A stretch of DNA of 50,709 bases, from positions 1 through 50,709 of the forward strand of contig NZ_VDMB01000024.1 of the NCBI RefSeq assembly GCF_006175995.1. The letters run 5' to 3'. The translations under genes and the position numbers were made by a program. The notes beneath the pieces were generated by a model. That model searched no databases and had not been told where the DNA came from. It saw only the letters and a program-made list of their open reading frames with translations. Shown piece after piece: positions 8,467-18,762 of the stretch; positions within the stretch are counted from its first letter, which is position 1, and every line of letters begins with the position of its first letter. This stretch comes from Desulfobotulus mexicanus. Lineage in GTDB: Bacteria; Desulfobacterota; Desulfobacteria; Desulfobacterales; ASO4-4.

Positions 8467-8942
8467 TATGTGTTTTTTCTATTTTAATAAGCGCACATTG
8501 TAATCCTGCCGGTATGACTGCTCTGGAAAATCTAAAGCCCAGACTCTCCCCACAGATACCGGTATTCATACACCTGTAACAACTGTATATTTTAATCAGA
8601 GAAAAAAACTTATTTTTCAAAACAAAGCACCTGAAAAAATCTGCCAGTCAGATCTGAGTGATTTTTTAATGGGCATTCCTTTAAGAGTAAAGAATACAAT
8701 TTTATTATATATTGCTTCTATAATTAAATTTGCCTGCTGCCCTTTTTTAAATTCAGAGAATCGCCCATTTCAAAAAAACAATCTAAACACCATATGCAAA
8801 AAAAATATACAGCCCTATCCTGCTTTTGTCCAGATATCATTCCCAACAAGCAGTATTACCATACTAATTTCTCTCCCATAAAAGAAGCTGCCAAAATCAG
8901 AAAAACAAACCATCCCCGCCAACACTGAAAATCACGCACAAA
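8467..8942. other. AT-rich gene-free stretch
   Basis: About 475 bp without a convincing gene. Short open frames exist but have no ribosome sites and read like AT-rich noise. The stretch is lower in G+C than its surroundings. I see no clear repeat or RNA fold beyond the terminators at its two ends. Confidence 0.5.
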
Positions 8943-8970
8943 AAAAAGCCCCCTTTCGGGAGCTTTTTTG
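8943..8970 (-). terminator. Terminator of the tRNA gene
   Basis: On the minus strand AGCTCCC, loop GAAA and GGGGGCT fold into a hairpin (one G-U pair) followed directly by eight T, starting five bases after the tRNA CCA end. A textbook rho-independent terminator with a GNRA loop. Confidence 0.85.
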
Positions 8971-8975
8971 TATTT

Positions 8976-9052
8976 TGGTGGGCCCACCTGGATTTGAACC
9001 AGGGACCGACCGGTTATGAGCCGGTGGCTCTGCCAGGCTGAGCTATAGGCCC
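8976..9052 (-). tRNA. tRNA with CAT anticodon (Ile2 or elongator Met)
   Basis: A 77-nt cloverleaf with encoded CCA. The acceptor GGGCCTA pairs with TGGGCCC (one G-U), the anticodon stem is CCGGC/ACCGG-like around the loop CTCATAA, and the T-arm is CCTGG-TTCAAAT-CCAGG. The CAT anticodon is shared by elongator tRNA-Met and by tRNA-Ile2, whose C is changed to lysidine by TilS. The D-loop GCCTGGCA and the strong GC acceptor do not decide between them by eye; initiator tRNA is unlikely because the anticodon stem lacks three consecutive G-C pairs in the usual form. Confidence 0.9.
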
Positions 9053-9350
9053 TTAGAAAACCTTTAATACCTATCTTTTTGGACAGCCTTTGTCAAGCTG
9101 CAGAACCTTTTTCACAAAAAAATAATTGAACCAGTAAATCCTTACTGAAAATTCAACACTTCCTGTATTCCCCAAAAAACAGGTTTGAAAATCAAAATCT
9201 CCATTCTGTCTGATACCATGGCATAAATTTGTCGTACAATTGAAAGTATTTATTATTATATTGATAAACACATTAAAAAAAAGATCCAGATTAAAAGGAT
9301 GGTAAGCTACTAGCCTTGCTGATGCTCTCTTTTTATTCCATCCATTCTGC

Positions 9351-10625
9351 TCAAACCAGCATGGCAGAGAGAGCCATTCTTGCCGTCCGGGCCGGACGCA
9401 GATCCGATGCCAAGGTAACGGGTATCTTTCTTTTCCCGTCATCCAGAATCAGAGGGATTCCCGGTGTAAGGGGACGATCCACCCGCACAAAACCGCAAAC
9501 AAGTCCTTTAATGACAAAACCTTCAGGTCTGTCCGTACTTGCTATGGAATACACAGACCCATTTTTTATTCCCATACCCATATCTGTTACACAGCTAAGC
9601 ACCCTGCCGATTTTTTCCTGCCCCAGCCATACGTCCGTATCAGGCCCTGCTGCAACCTTGCGCAGATCCTTTCCCAAGAATGCATAGGTATGAAAGCCAG
9701 TTTCCATGGCAGCCATAAGCGACTCATCTCCCAAAAAACCTTTGGTAAAAGCCTTTCTGTCTTCCGTAAAGGGCAAGGCAAACATCCATGGATGATTCAC
9801 AAAGGGCCAGTCTCCGATGTCCTGATGGGAAAGGGGCAGAAGGGCTCCGGTGCGCAGGGAATCCCTGGCAGCAAGACCGCATGGTATAAGGTCAAAAGGT
9901 TTTCCTGCTTCAGAAAGAATTGACCATACTCTGTTTACATCCTCCAGGGCACAAAAAATCTCAAAACCAAATTCCCCGGTATAACCGGTGCGGGATAAAA
10001 GTATTGGGGTATCATCTTTTAAAAGGCAGCTGGCGGAACTGCCATCCATCGTCCAGTCTCCCTTAAAAGAAAAATAGGGCATGGCTGCAAAAAGAGCCGA
10101 AACATCCTTTAAAGCCGCAGAGAGAATTTTCCCCGCAAAAGGCCCCTGCACGTCCACCTTACCCACCCTGTCCGTGAGATCCTCGATTACCACATCCTGA
10201 CCTTCAGAAAACACAGAGAGATGCTCCTTTATTATCCCCCCCATCCCGGCATTGACAACGATAAAATAATGATCCTTCTCCAACATATACACAAGGGCAT
10301 CATCCAGCACATGCCCCCTTACATCACAAAAAACCCCGTATGCGCAGCGCCCCGGTGCAAGGGGCAGAGCTTTGGGGCCTGTACAGTAATCCAGATCCTT
10401 GGAAAAAAGTCCTTGCAGAAAACTCCGCCCATTCTCTCCCCTCACACGAATCAGGGCCATGTGGCTTGTATCAAACATGCCAGCAGCAGTGAGTACAGCG
10501 AGATGTTCGGACCTTGCACCGGAAGAATACCAGAGGGGCATCTCATAGCCGCCAAAATCTGCCATATGTGCACCCATCTCAAGATGCCTTGCATGGAGTG
10601 CTGTTTTTTTTATTACTGAATGCAT
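9351..10625 (-). CDS. GcvT-family aminomethyltransferase-like protein
   Basis: A 424-residue soluble protein related to glycine-cleavage T protein, which moves the aminomethyl carbon to tetrahydrofolate. Family blocks are present: ADFGGYEMPLWY, AGMFDTSHM, GHVLDDALVY, VQGPFA, SRTGYTGEFGFEI and CGLAARDSLR. It is about 55 residues longer than usual, with an expanded segment after AARDSLRTGALLPL, and where the classic protein reads DTLRLEAG this one reads DSLRTGAL, so a residue often conserved near the folate site is changed. No gcvH or gcvP is in the window. It may be the T protein of a dispersed system or a folate-dependent paralogue. GGAAGGAAAAG precedes the ATG. The 298-bp stretch to its left (9053-9350) holds no gene I can support. 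Confidence 0.8.
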   Translation of the reverse strand: MHSVIKKTALHARHLEMGAHMADFGGYEMPLWYSSGARSEHLAVLTAAGMFDTSHMALIRVRGENGRSFLQGLFSKDLDYCTGPKALPLAPGRCAYGVFCDVRGHVLDDALVYMLEKDHYFIVVNAGMGGIIKEHLSVFSEGQDVVIEDLTDRVGKVDVQGPFAGKILSAALKDVSALFAAMPYFSFKGDWTMDGSSASCLLKDDTPILLSRTGYTGEFGFEIFCALEDVNRVWSILSEAGKPFDLIPCGLAARDSLRTGALLPLSHQDIGDWPFVNHPWMFALPFTEDRKAFTKGFLGDESLMAAMETGFHTYAFLGKDLRKVAAGPDTDVWLGQEKIGRVLSCVTDMGMGIKNGSVYSIASTDRPEGFVIKGLVCGFVRVDRPLTPGIPLILDDGKRKIPVTLASDLRPARTARMALSAMLV

Positions 10626-10825
10626 AATAACTTTTCCTTCCCGCTACAAAAAATGCTTAAAATATAAAGCAGACAAATACATTATAGGGTCTTGCCATGG
10701 AAAAAAACATGGGATATGAAGAATAAAATTTCTTTTTTCCTGCTCTCAATCCCGCCAGGCCCTTTTCCGCTGTCCGGGCCAATATCTTTTTATATCTGCC
10801 AGCAAAAGAATGAAGGATCTGCGCC

Positions 10826-13800
10826 ATGCATACCCGAATTCCAGCCTTTTTTTTCTGTTTCTTCTATCTTTTTTCCTCCCTTGCCCTGGCCAGCCCCCTG
10901 ATACGCATTGTGCCCCAGGGAGAGGATGTTCCTTCGGATCAGCGCATCCGTCTGGAATTCGACAGACCCATGATCCCTCTCGGGCAGGCTGAAGCAGCAA
11001 ATGTACCTGTCCGTATATCTCCAGAAGTTAAAGGCCAATGGCGCTGGACAGATCCCCAAACCTTAAGCTTCAGACCCGATCCCGAAGAAAAACTTAAACC
11101 GGCAACCCGTTACCGTGTGGATGTAAATGCAGGGTTGGTGGCTCTGGATGGCACAGCTGTAAAACCTGTAAAAGAAAAAACCTTTATCACCACAAGACCT
11201 GAGATCCGCCACGGATTTTTCCATAAGTGGCTTGATGAGCTCACCCCCGTATTTGAACTTCAGGCCAACATGCCCCTTACCCGCTCTTCCGTGGAAAAAG
11301 CCGTGGTCTTCCATACAGGCGGCGGATTTCACCCGGTAAAGGTATCCGCAGCTGGTGATCTTCCGAATGCAGCCATCGCCACTTCCTGGATTATCCAGCC
11401 TGCCCGGCCCCTTCCTGCCAACGAGAAAACAGAACTCATGGTAAAAAAAGGACTGCGGACACCGGAAGGCGACATGCCCGGTAAGGAAATCAGAAACCTG
11501 CGCAATTTTGTTACCTTTCCTGCCCCTGAATTCCTCGGCCTCCGATATGCCACCCTCAATGGAGAAAATATTTTCATCCCTGCTTCCAGTGAAGATCAGA
11601 TCACAAAAGACGGACCGCCCCAGCCCGCAGACCCCCAAGGATATGCGGAGCTTCTTTTCAGTACACCGGTACGGATATCCCAGGCAACGCAAAACATCAC
11701 CTTCACACCTCCCCTTCCGGGTATAAACAAACCATGGGAAGACTATTATGACTATGACCCTACCCGCAGCCTGCATACCGAAGACAGCACCTACGGCATA
11801 TCCCTGCCTGCAACTCCGCTGCCCCTGCAGGATTACACTATCCATGTGAGTGGAGTCATGACGGATGCATTCAAGCGGAAAATGGGTGAGACACGCATTG
11901 CCCGCTTCCATACGGACAGGCTGAAACCTTCTTTTTATCTCCCCACCAGCACTGCGGTTCTTGAAAAGGGGATGGATTCGGAACTCCCCATTTCTTTTAC
12001 CAATATTAAGAATTACAGAATTCAGGGCTCTGCCATGGACAAAGGGGGATTCTACCCCGTAGATACAGGCTATATGCAGACCGGCATTCCCGAAAACACC
12101 TCCGCCACCCTGGCTGCAGGTATCCGGAACATCCTGACGGAAAGCGGTATACTCAGCGCAGAAGTACAGACAGACCCTGAAGTAAGTACCTGGGAAGGGG
12201 CTTCCCGTTTTCTGACCATAGTATCTCCCTGGCAGGTGGTGGTAAAAATAGGACACTTCAACAGTCTGATATGGGTGACAGATCTCCGTACCGGCCAGCC
12301 CGTCTCCGGTATCACCATACGCCTGCTGGAAGGGCATGAAAAAAATCTTGAAATCAGTGATGAGGAAATTGCCACAACCCGCACCAATGCTGAAGGCATC
12401 GCCCTTCTGCCGGGAACAGCGGAGCTGGATCCGGAACAGAAAACAGCAGGCAGGGGCGAATACCGGGAAGACAAACCCCTCTGGTTCCTTGAGGCCTCCA
12501 GTGAAAAGGATCTGGTGCTTTTCCCCTTGGACTGGCGTTTTTCCCTGAATCCATGGCAGATATCCGATACTCCCATATTTTCCAGTGCAAGGGCTCCCCT
12601 TGGCCATATTAAAAGCTGGGGCCTGACGGCCCAGGGAATTTATCGCACCGGCGAAACCATGGACTATAAAATTTATGTCCGGAATCAGGATCTGCACGGA
12701 CTGATACCACCGCCTTTATCAGGATGGACATTGAAGGTGCTGGATCCCGGCAATCAGGAAATTTTCAGAAAAGATGATTTCCCGCTTTCCGCCTTTGGAA
12801 CCTTCCACGGCTCCCTGTCCATCCCTGAAAACGGCAGAGTGGGAAGGTACAGCTTTGAGCTCTCCCATAAAGACACGGATAAAATTCTTCGTCCCCTTTC
12901 CGTTATGGTAACGGACTTTTCCACAGCTCCTTTCCGTGTGCAGGCAGATATTGCCGCACTGCAGGCAAAACCCGGAGACAAAGTCACATTTAAAGCCACA
13001 GCCAGTCTCCATGCAGGTGGAGCCTATACAGAAGCACCGGTACGCATACGCAGCCATATCCGTTCCCGGCCCTTTACACCGGACAGTCCCGCATTGAAGG
13101 ACTTCTATTTTGACAGCAATAACGGCAGGGAGAATCTACCGGTTAAAACCCTTGCAGACCTCAGCCGCAGGCTGGATGACAAGGGCAGGTCAAAGGCCCA
13201 GATAAAAATCCCTGAAACAGATCTGGCCTTTGGTACACTTACCCTGGAAGCAGGTGTCAGCGACGAAAGGGGAAAAACCGTATCTGCCAGCACATCCATT
13301 CCCTTTGAAGGAAGGGATATGCTGGTGGGGATCAAAGCACTGGACTGGATGCAGAAATCCGGAAAAAGTGCTGAATTCCGTGTTGTGGTTGTGAATCCAA
13401 AGGGAAAAATCATACCCGATATTCCCATCCGTTTTATTGCCGAACGTCAGGATGTTTCCGTGGTACGGGCAAGGTCGGCAGGAGATGCCTACACACCCAG
13501 ACACAGCATAGAATGGAAGGAAGTTGCCACAGGCAGCCTTGTTTCAGGCGAAAAGCCGAAGGATGCGGTATTCACCCCGGATACGCCGGGCCGCTGGCGG
13601 GTTCGTGTGGAAATCGAAGACAGCCTGGGTCGTACCCATAAAACCAGTATTCCCGTATGGGTTTCCGGTCCAGGAACTGTAATCTGGGAAAGCCCCGAAG
13701 ATCTGCGGGTGGAGCTGGTTCCTGAAAAAACAGAACTTCAGGTGGGGGACACGGCCCGCATTCTTATAAAAAACCCCTTCCCCGGCGCAAAGGCTTTGAT

Positions 13801-16486
13801 CAGTGTGGAGCGTTACGGTGTACTCCGTCACGAAGTCCGCACCCTTGAAAATGCCGCAGAGGTAATAGAAATTCCCATGGGACCTGCCATGCTTCCAGGG
13901 TGCTATGTATCCGTATCCATTCTCTCGCCCAGAGTAGAAGGATCTCTTCCTCCGGAGAAGGGACCTGATCTGGGAAAACCGTCCTTTCGAAGCGGCTATC
14001 TGTATCTGAGCGTGAGGCCGGAAGAGCAGAAAATTCCCGTTAGCGTAAACATGGACAGGGAAAGCTACAAGCCCGGTGAAACCGTGCATGTAGAGATTGA
14101 AATTCCAGAGAATCTGGCCGACAATACGGAGCTGACCCTTGCCGTTCTGGACAGTGCCATTTTTGATCTTCTACCCGGTGGAAGGAAAAACTTTGACCCC
14201 CATACCGGCCTGTACGCACCTGTTTCCTCCATGGATCTTGAAACCTACACCCTGCTCTCCCGCCTTATCGGAATGCAGCGCCTGGAAGCCAAAGGGGCCA
14301 CACCGGCAGGAGACGGCGGCGGTATCCGCCTGAGGGAAGATTTCCGGGGCGTAGCTTTCTGGCAACCGGAAATCCTGCCCGATTCCAGCGGCCGTGCCAG
14401 AATCTCCTTCAGTGCTCCCGATAATCTGACCAGCTGGGAAGTTCTGGTTCTCGCTGTCACGCCAAAGGATCGCATGGGCACAGGCCATGGTGTCTTCCGG
14501 GTTAACCGGCCTACGGAAATCCGCCCTGTCATGCCCAATTTCCTCCGCACGGGAGACAAACTTGTGGCTGGTTTTTCCATTTTAAACCGTACGGATAAAA
14601 CCAGAGATATAAGCATCCGGGCAGAGCTGCACAAAGAAGGAAGAATACTTGCAAACCGTGAATTTGAAAAAAACTTTGAGCCCTGGCAGCGCCAGCTTTT
14701 TCTTCTGCCCGCAGAAGTCCGTAATACTGGCAACTTACGCATGGAAGTCATCGCAAAGGATGCCCTTGACGGTGATGCCATAGGCCACAGCCTTGAGGTC
14801 ATAGAAAGTATTTTACTTGAAACCCAGGCAACTTCCGGTATTACCAAAGACAAAGTAACGCAGATCCATTTAAAGATTCCGGAAAAAGCAAGGCTGGATG
14901 TGGGTGCCTTGGGCATAAGGCTTTCCCCCAGCCTTATTTCCTCGGTGGAAGCCCCCCTTCTTTTCCTGAGAGACTATCCCTATGACTGCTGGGAACAGCA
15001 GTTGTCAAAGGCCATGGCTGCAGCTCTCTACCTTTCCATGATGGATTATCTGCCCGATGAGGTACAATGGCAGAATGCAGAAAAAGTCATTCCTGAAATT
15101 CTGGCAAAAGCCGCCCTTTTCCAAAGGGAAAATGGCTCCATGGCTTATTTCCCCACATCCGGCGGGGGAGAGAACCCAATGCTCTCAGCATTTACAGCCC
15201 TTATCTTCAAAAAACTCGCAGATTTTGGCTTTTACCCTGCCCCTGATGTCACCCGAAAACTGGACGCCTACCTTGACACCCTTATGCGAAGGAATATCAC
15301 AGGAGACTCTGTTCTGGACCGCAGTTCCCGCATGATGAGCCTGCTGGCACGTTCTGAACAGGCGGATGCAGACCTTTTTGAACGCCTCCGACCCCACCCA
15401 GAACGTGACGGGCTTTTTGCAACAGCCCTTTTTCTGGAAGCCGCGGCCAAAAAGGGATTAAGCTATGGTGAACTCTCCCCTGTGGTGGATGTCCTGCTGG
15501 CACGAACCCATAAAACAGCCGGAGGCCTTTCCGCCCAGGATGAGGAAAGCATATCCCATCCATGGCTCATGGGTTCCCACTCCCGTACCCAGGCTGCAGT
15601 ACTCATGGCCATAATCCGCCTTGGAGAATTACCCGATGCGCCCAAAGAACTACTCAGCTACCCCACCCTGCTTATGAGAGAACTCATGGCACAGCAGGGT
15701 AAAGCTGCCCGCTGGCAGGGTACCCAGGAAAACCTTTTTGCAGCTATGGCTGCAACGGAATACGCCCTAAGCTATGAAATCGAGAGGGTAGACCTTGAAG
15801 CTAAGGTCCGGGACGAAGAAGGGCTTGAAGGAAAAATCCGCTTCCGGGATATCCGGGACACGGCCGTCCGCATTACGCGGCCCATAGTAAAAAATGATCC
15901 GGGCAGAGACCAGATTATTCAAATAGAAAAAAGTGGTTCCGGTTCACTTTACTATACCGCAGCCCTTGCCTTTGCCTCAGAAGAACCAAAACTACCTGCC
16001 GACAACGGCCTGCACGTCCGGCTGCGGATCTTAAATGAAAAGGGTGAAGAAATACAAAAGGACAGTGCTGTTTCCATGTTCAGGGGAGAGCGTGTTCATA
16101 TGGTATGCGATATCAGCAACACCCAGAATTTAAACTTTATCATAGCTGAAGTTCCCCTTCCCGCAGGCCTTGAGGCAGTAAATCCCCATCTGGCAAGCTC
16201 CGGAGAAGAGATGAAAGCACCAGCCCTGCCCGATTCCGTAAAATCAGGCAACCCATGGCCCTTTTATCATCAGGAGCTTCAGCATCAGCAGGTCCGCTTC
16301 TTTGCAGAAGATCTGCCTGCTGGCACCTGGCGTCTGTATTTTACAGCCCAGGCCATTGCCGAAGGCAGCTTCCTTATGCCTGCAGCCCATGCAGAAGCCC
16401 TGTACAGACCTGAAATATGGGGCAGAGACAAAAAGCATTTGCTGATTATCGGTCCCCGGACCGATGATCCTGCCATGGAACAATGA
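10826..16486 (+). CDS. Bacterial alpha-2-macroglobulin (YfhM-like)
   Basis: A 1886-residue secreted protein. Residues 1-22 are a signal peptide ending LALA; there is no lipobox cysteine, unlike the lipoprotein form of E. coli, so it should be free in the periplasm or held by partners. A string of macroglobulin-type beta domains follows, then the marker segment ending in FREDFRGVAFWQPEI-like residues, and the thioester loop YPYDCWEQQ with Cys1388 and Gln1391; the usual loop is CLEQ, so Trp replaces Leu. A helical thioester domain and a C-terminal receptor-like domain complete it. These proteins trap foreign proteases by the reactive thioester. The stop overlaps the pbpC start (ATGA), the classic pairing in which PBP1C mends damage to the wall where the envelope was breached. 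Confidence 0.92.
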   Translation: MHTRIPAFFFCFFYLFSSLALASPLIRIVPQGEDVPSDQRIRLEFDRPMIPLGQAEAANVPVRISPEVKGQWRWTDPQTLSFRPDPEEKLKPATRYRVDVNAGLVALDGTAVKPVKEKTFITTRPEIRHGFFHKWLDELTPVFELQANMPLTRSSVEKAVVFHTGGGFHPVKVSAAGDLPNAAIATSWIIQPARPLPANEKTELMVKKGLRTPEGDMPGKEIRNLRNFVTFPAPEFLGLRYATLNGENIFIPASSEDQITKDGPPQPADPQGYAELLFSTPVRISQATQNITFTPPLPGINKPWEDYYDYDPTRSLHTEDSTYGISLPATPLPLQDYTIHVSGVMTDAFKRKMGETRIARFHTDRLKPSFYLPTSTAVLEKGMDSELPISFTNIKNYRIQGSAMDKGGFYPVDTGYMQTGIPENTSATLAAGIRNILTESGILSAEVQTDPEVSTWEGASRFLTIVSPWQVVVKIGHFNSLIWVTDLRTGQPVSGITIRLLEGHEKNLEISDEEIATTRTNAEGIALLPGTAELDPEQKTAGRGEYREDKPLWFLEASSEKDLVLFPLDWRFSLNPWQISDTPIFSSARAPLGHIKSWGLTAQGIYRTGETMDYKIYVRNQDLHGLIPPPLSGWTLKVLDPGNQEIFRKDDFPLSAFGTFHGSLSIPENGRVGRYSFELSHKDTDKILRPLSVMVTDFSTAPFRVQADIAALQAKPGDKVTFKATASLHAGGAYTEAPVRIRSHIRSRPFTPDSPALKDFYFDSNNGRENLPVKTLADLSRRLDDKGRSKAQIKIPETDLAFGTLTLEAGVSDERGKTVSASTSIPFEGRDMLVGIKALDWMQKSGKSAEFRVVVVNPKGKIIPDIPIRFIAERQDVSVVRARSAGDAYTPRHSIEWKEVATGSLVSGEKPKDAVFTPDTPGRWRVRVEIEDSLGRTHKTSIPVWVSGPGTVIWESPEDLRVELVPEKTELQVGDTARILIKNPFPGAKALISVERYGVLRHEVRTLENAAEVIEIPMGPAMLPGCYVSVSILSPRVEGSLPPEKGPDLGKPSFRSGYLYLSVRPEEQKIPVSVNMDRESYKPGETVHVEIEIPENLADNTELTLAVLDSAIFDLLPGGRKNFDPHTGLYAPVSSMDLETYTLLSRLIGMQRLEAKGATPAGDGGGIRLREDFRGVAFWQPEILPDSSGRARISFSAPDNLTSWEVLVLAVTPKDRMGTGHGVFRVNRPTEIRPVMPNFLRTGDKLVAGFSILNRTDKTRDISIRAELHKEGRILANREFEKNFEPWQRQLFLLPAEVRNTGNLRMEVIAKDALDGDAIGHSLEVIESILLETQATSGITKDKVTQIHLKIPEKARLDVGALGIRLSPSLISSVEAPLLFLRDYPYDCWEQQLSKAMAAALYLSMMDYLPDEVQWQNAEKVIPEILAKAALFQRENGSMAYFPTSGGGENPMLSAFTALIFKKLADFGFYPAPDVTRKLDAYLDTLMRRNITGDSVLDRSSRMMSLLARSEQADADLFERLRPHPERDGLFATALFLEAAAKKGLSYGELSPVVDVLLARTHKTAGGLSAQDEESISHPWLMGSHSRTQAAVLMAIIRLGELPDAPKELLSYPTLLMRELMAQQGKAARWQGTQENLFAAMAATEYALSYEIERVDLEAKVRDEEGLEGKIRFRDIRDTAVRITRPIVKNDPGRDQIIQIEKSGSGSLYYTAALAFASEEPKLPADNGLHVRLRILNEKGEEIQKDSAVSMFRGERVHMVCDISNTQNLNFIIAEVPLPAGLEAVNPHLASSGEEMKAPALPDSVKSGNPWPFYHQELQHQQVRFFAEDLPAGTWRLYFTAQAIAEGSFLMPAAHAEALYRPEIWGRDKKHLLIIGPRTDDPAMEQ

Positions 16487-18675
16487 AAAGGCGTCTATTC
16501 ACCGGAGTGGCTTCTGTCATTCTGATTCTTATATTTTCAGGGATATGGATTATATCGGAACTGCGTCCCCTGCCGCCGGAACTGAAACCCGGCAGCAGGA
16601 GTGAGCGTATCCGCCTTTTGGATTACCATGGCAAACCCCTCACCCTTTCCAGGGATGATGAGCTCAACACCACAGATATTGCTAATCTGGATACCATTCC
16701 CCTGCTTCTCCGCCAGGCAATTCTTCTGGCCGAAGACCAGCGTTTTTTTCAGCACAGGGGAACAGACTGGAAAGCTGTTTTCCATGCGCTTTTCCAGAAC
16801 ATGAGGGCAGGCCGGAACATCCGTGGGGCAAGCAGCATTACGGAACAGGTAATCCGTATTCTGCACCCCAGACCCCGCACCCTGAGCTCCCGCATTCTGG
16901 AAAGCATAGAAGCCCACCTTCTGGAACACCGCTTTTCCAAGGCGGATATTCTTTCCTTCTACCTGAATCAGGTACCCTACCCGGACCGGTGCAGAGGCGT
17001 AATGCAGGCCGCAAATTACCTTTTTGACAGGGATCTTTCCACCCTGAGCAATGCAGAAATCATTACCCTGGCAGTCCTTCCCAGAGCACCCCAGGCTCTG
17101 CATCCTGAACTTTACCCGGAAAGGCTAAAAAAACGCACCGCTGACCTTGCCCTCCGCATGACAGAAGCCGGATTACTGGAAAAAAATTCCCTTGAAAATG
17201 CCCTGAAAATTCCTGAACTGAAGAGAGCATCCATACCCGTGCATGCACCCTTTTTTGTCAGTTTTGTAAGGGAAAGACTGCACCATAGCACCACAGAGAG
17301 TACCCATATCCGCACCACTCTGGACGCTTCTCTTCAAGACAGGGTACAGAAGCTTCTGGACAGGCGGATAGAGCAGATGAGCAGCCGGAAAGTCAATAAC
17401 GGAGCCGTCATCGTCATCAGCCACCAGACAGGAGAAATACGGGCATGGGCCGTGGCGGGTAACAAAGATGAAAGACCCGGAGGAAAAATCAACGCGGTCC
17501 TTGCACCAAGGCAGCCAGGCTCAGCCCTCAAACCCTTTGCCTATGCCATGGCTCTGGAAAAGGGATGGACAGCAGCCACCCCCATTGAGGATACCCCCAT
17601 CAGTACCCCAGTTGGTACAGGTCTTCACGATTACAGGAACTACTCCCGCAACACGTATGGCACCCTGCCCCTGCGGGATGCTCTGGCAAATTCCCTTAAC
17701 CTTGCGGCTATCCGCACCGTGCGCCATGTGGGAACAGCCCCCTTCCTTGCTACCCTAAGGGACTGTGGCCTGCAAAGCCTCACCCGAAATGCGGACTATT
17801 ATGGAGACGGCCTTGTGCTGGGCAACGGAGAAGTCTCCCTGCTGGAGCTGACAGAGGCCTATGCCGTTTTCGCCCGGGATGGTCAGAAAGTTCCCCTTCG
17901 CTTCCTTGCGGATGAGTCCCGGCCTCTTTTACCCGCAAAAAAAATTTTCCATAAGGATACGGCCCGGCTCATCGCAGATATTCTTTCCGACCCTGAAGCC
18001 AGAAAATACGAATTCGGCCCCCTGATGAATTTTCCCGTACAGACCGCCATTAAAACAGGCACCAGCTCCGATCACAGGGATGCATGGGCCTTTGGTTTTG
18101 ACCATAAACATACCGCAGGCATCTGGATGGGCAACCTTGACCGCAGCCCCATGCAGGGACTTGCAGGCGCTTCCGGCCCTCTGCCTTTGCTCCGGGCCAT
18201 CTTTAACGAACTGAACCGCAATCAGCCAACCAGGGGGCTGACTCCGCCCGAAGAACTTGTAAAAAAAGACATCTGCATACAAAAAAAAGGGGCGGAATGC
18301 ACAGCCTTCCGCAGTGAATGGCTGCCACCCATGGAAAACAACCTGCCTGCAGATCTTGCCCGGACAGAAGAAATTCGCCTCCTCCGTCCTTCGGATGGAC
18401 TGACACTCGCCATGGACCCAAGAGTTCCCCTTGAACATCAGCGTCTTGTATTCAGCGTGGAAGGGGCAGAAGAAGGAGCCCTTTACCGCTGGTATGTGAA
18501 TGGTCAGTTTTTTAAGGAAAGCAAGACATCTGACATCGAATGGCAGCTCTATCCGGGTCAGCATCAAATACATGTAGATATTCTTCTGGATGGCAGAAAA
18601 ACTGTTCAGAAAAAAACAGAGATACAGGTTATGGGAGGTATTCGGGCAAAGCTGCAAGGCGACTTCCTGGATTGA
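16483..18675 (+). CDS. pbpC: Penicillin-binding protein 1C
   Basis: Bifunctional peptidoglycan synthase of 730 residues. One N-terminal membrane segment (residues 6-25) anchors it in the inner membrane. The GT51 glycosyltransferase domain shows EDQRFFQHRGTDW with catalytic Glu84 and GASSITEQ. The transpeptidase domain has SxxK at Ser347 (GSALK), SLN at 404-406 and KTGTS at 524-528. Residues about 635-720 form the small C-terminal BiPBP_C domain found in PBP1C. All catalytic residues are present. Its start codon overlaps the stop of the macroglobulin gene by 4 bp, so the two are translationally coupled. Confidence 0.95.
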   Translation: MKRRLFTGVASVILILIFSGIWIISELRPLPPELKPGSRSERIRLLDYHGKPLTLSRDDELNTTDIANLDTIPLLLRQAILLAEDQRFFQHRGTDWKAVFHALFQNMRAGRNIRGASSITEQVIRILHPRPRTLSSRILESIEAHLLEHRFSKADILSFYLNQVPYPDRCRGVMQAANYLFDRDLSTLSNAEIITLAVLPRAPQALHPELYPERLKKRTADLALRMTEAGLLEKNSLENALKIPELKRASIPVHAPFFVSFVRERLHHSTTESTHIRTTLDASLQDRVQKLLDRRIEQMSSRKVNNGAVIVISHQTGEIRAWAVAGNKDERPGGKINAVLAPRQPGSALKPFAYAMALEKGWTAATPIEDTPISTPVGTGLHDYRNYSRNTYGTLPLRDALANSLNLAAIRTVRHVGTAPFLATLRDCGLQSLTRNADYYGDGLVLGNGEVSLLELTEAYAVFARDGQKVPLRFLADESRPLLPAKKIFHKDTARLIADILSDPEARKYEFGPLMNFPVQTAIKTGTSSDHRDAWAFGFDHKHTAGIWMGNLDRSPMQGLAGASGPLPLLRAIFNELNRNQPTRGLTPPEELVKKDICIQKKGAECTAFRSEWLPPMENNLPADLARTEEIRLLRPSDGLTLAMDPRVPLEHQRLVFSVEGAEEGALYRWYVNGQFFKESKTSDIEWQLYPGQHQIHVDILLDGRKTVQKKTEIQVMGGIRAKLQGDFLD

Positions 18676-18762
18676 ATGTACCCGGAAACTGGTCTCTCGC
18701 CCCAAGCTTCTCCAAAAGAAAGATGATGGCAAAAGGTATTTCTGTTTCAGGAAATTACCTGA

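Noticed and set aside
8669-8881. 70-codon open frame in the AT-rich gap
   Set aside because: No ribosome site, composition like non-coding AT-rich DNA, no recognisable motif.
9071-9442. 123-codon minus-strand open frame near the GcvT gene
   Set aside because: Overlaps the end of the GcvT-family gene in another frame and has no family resemblance.
11063-12697. 544-codon open frame on the minus strand
   Set aside because: It is antisense to the macroglobulin gene, Cys/Gly/Phe-rich and domain-free; a frame shadow.
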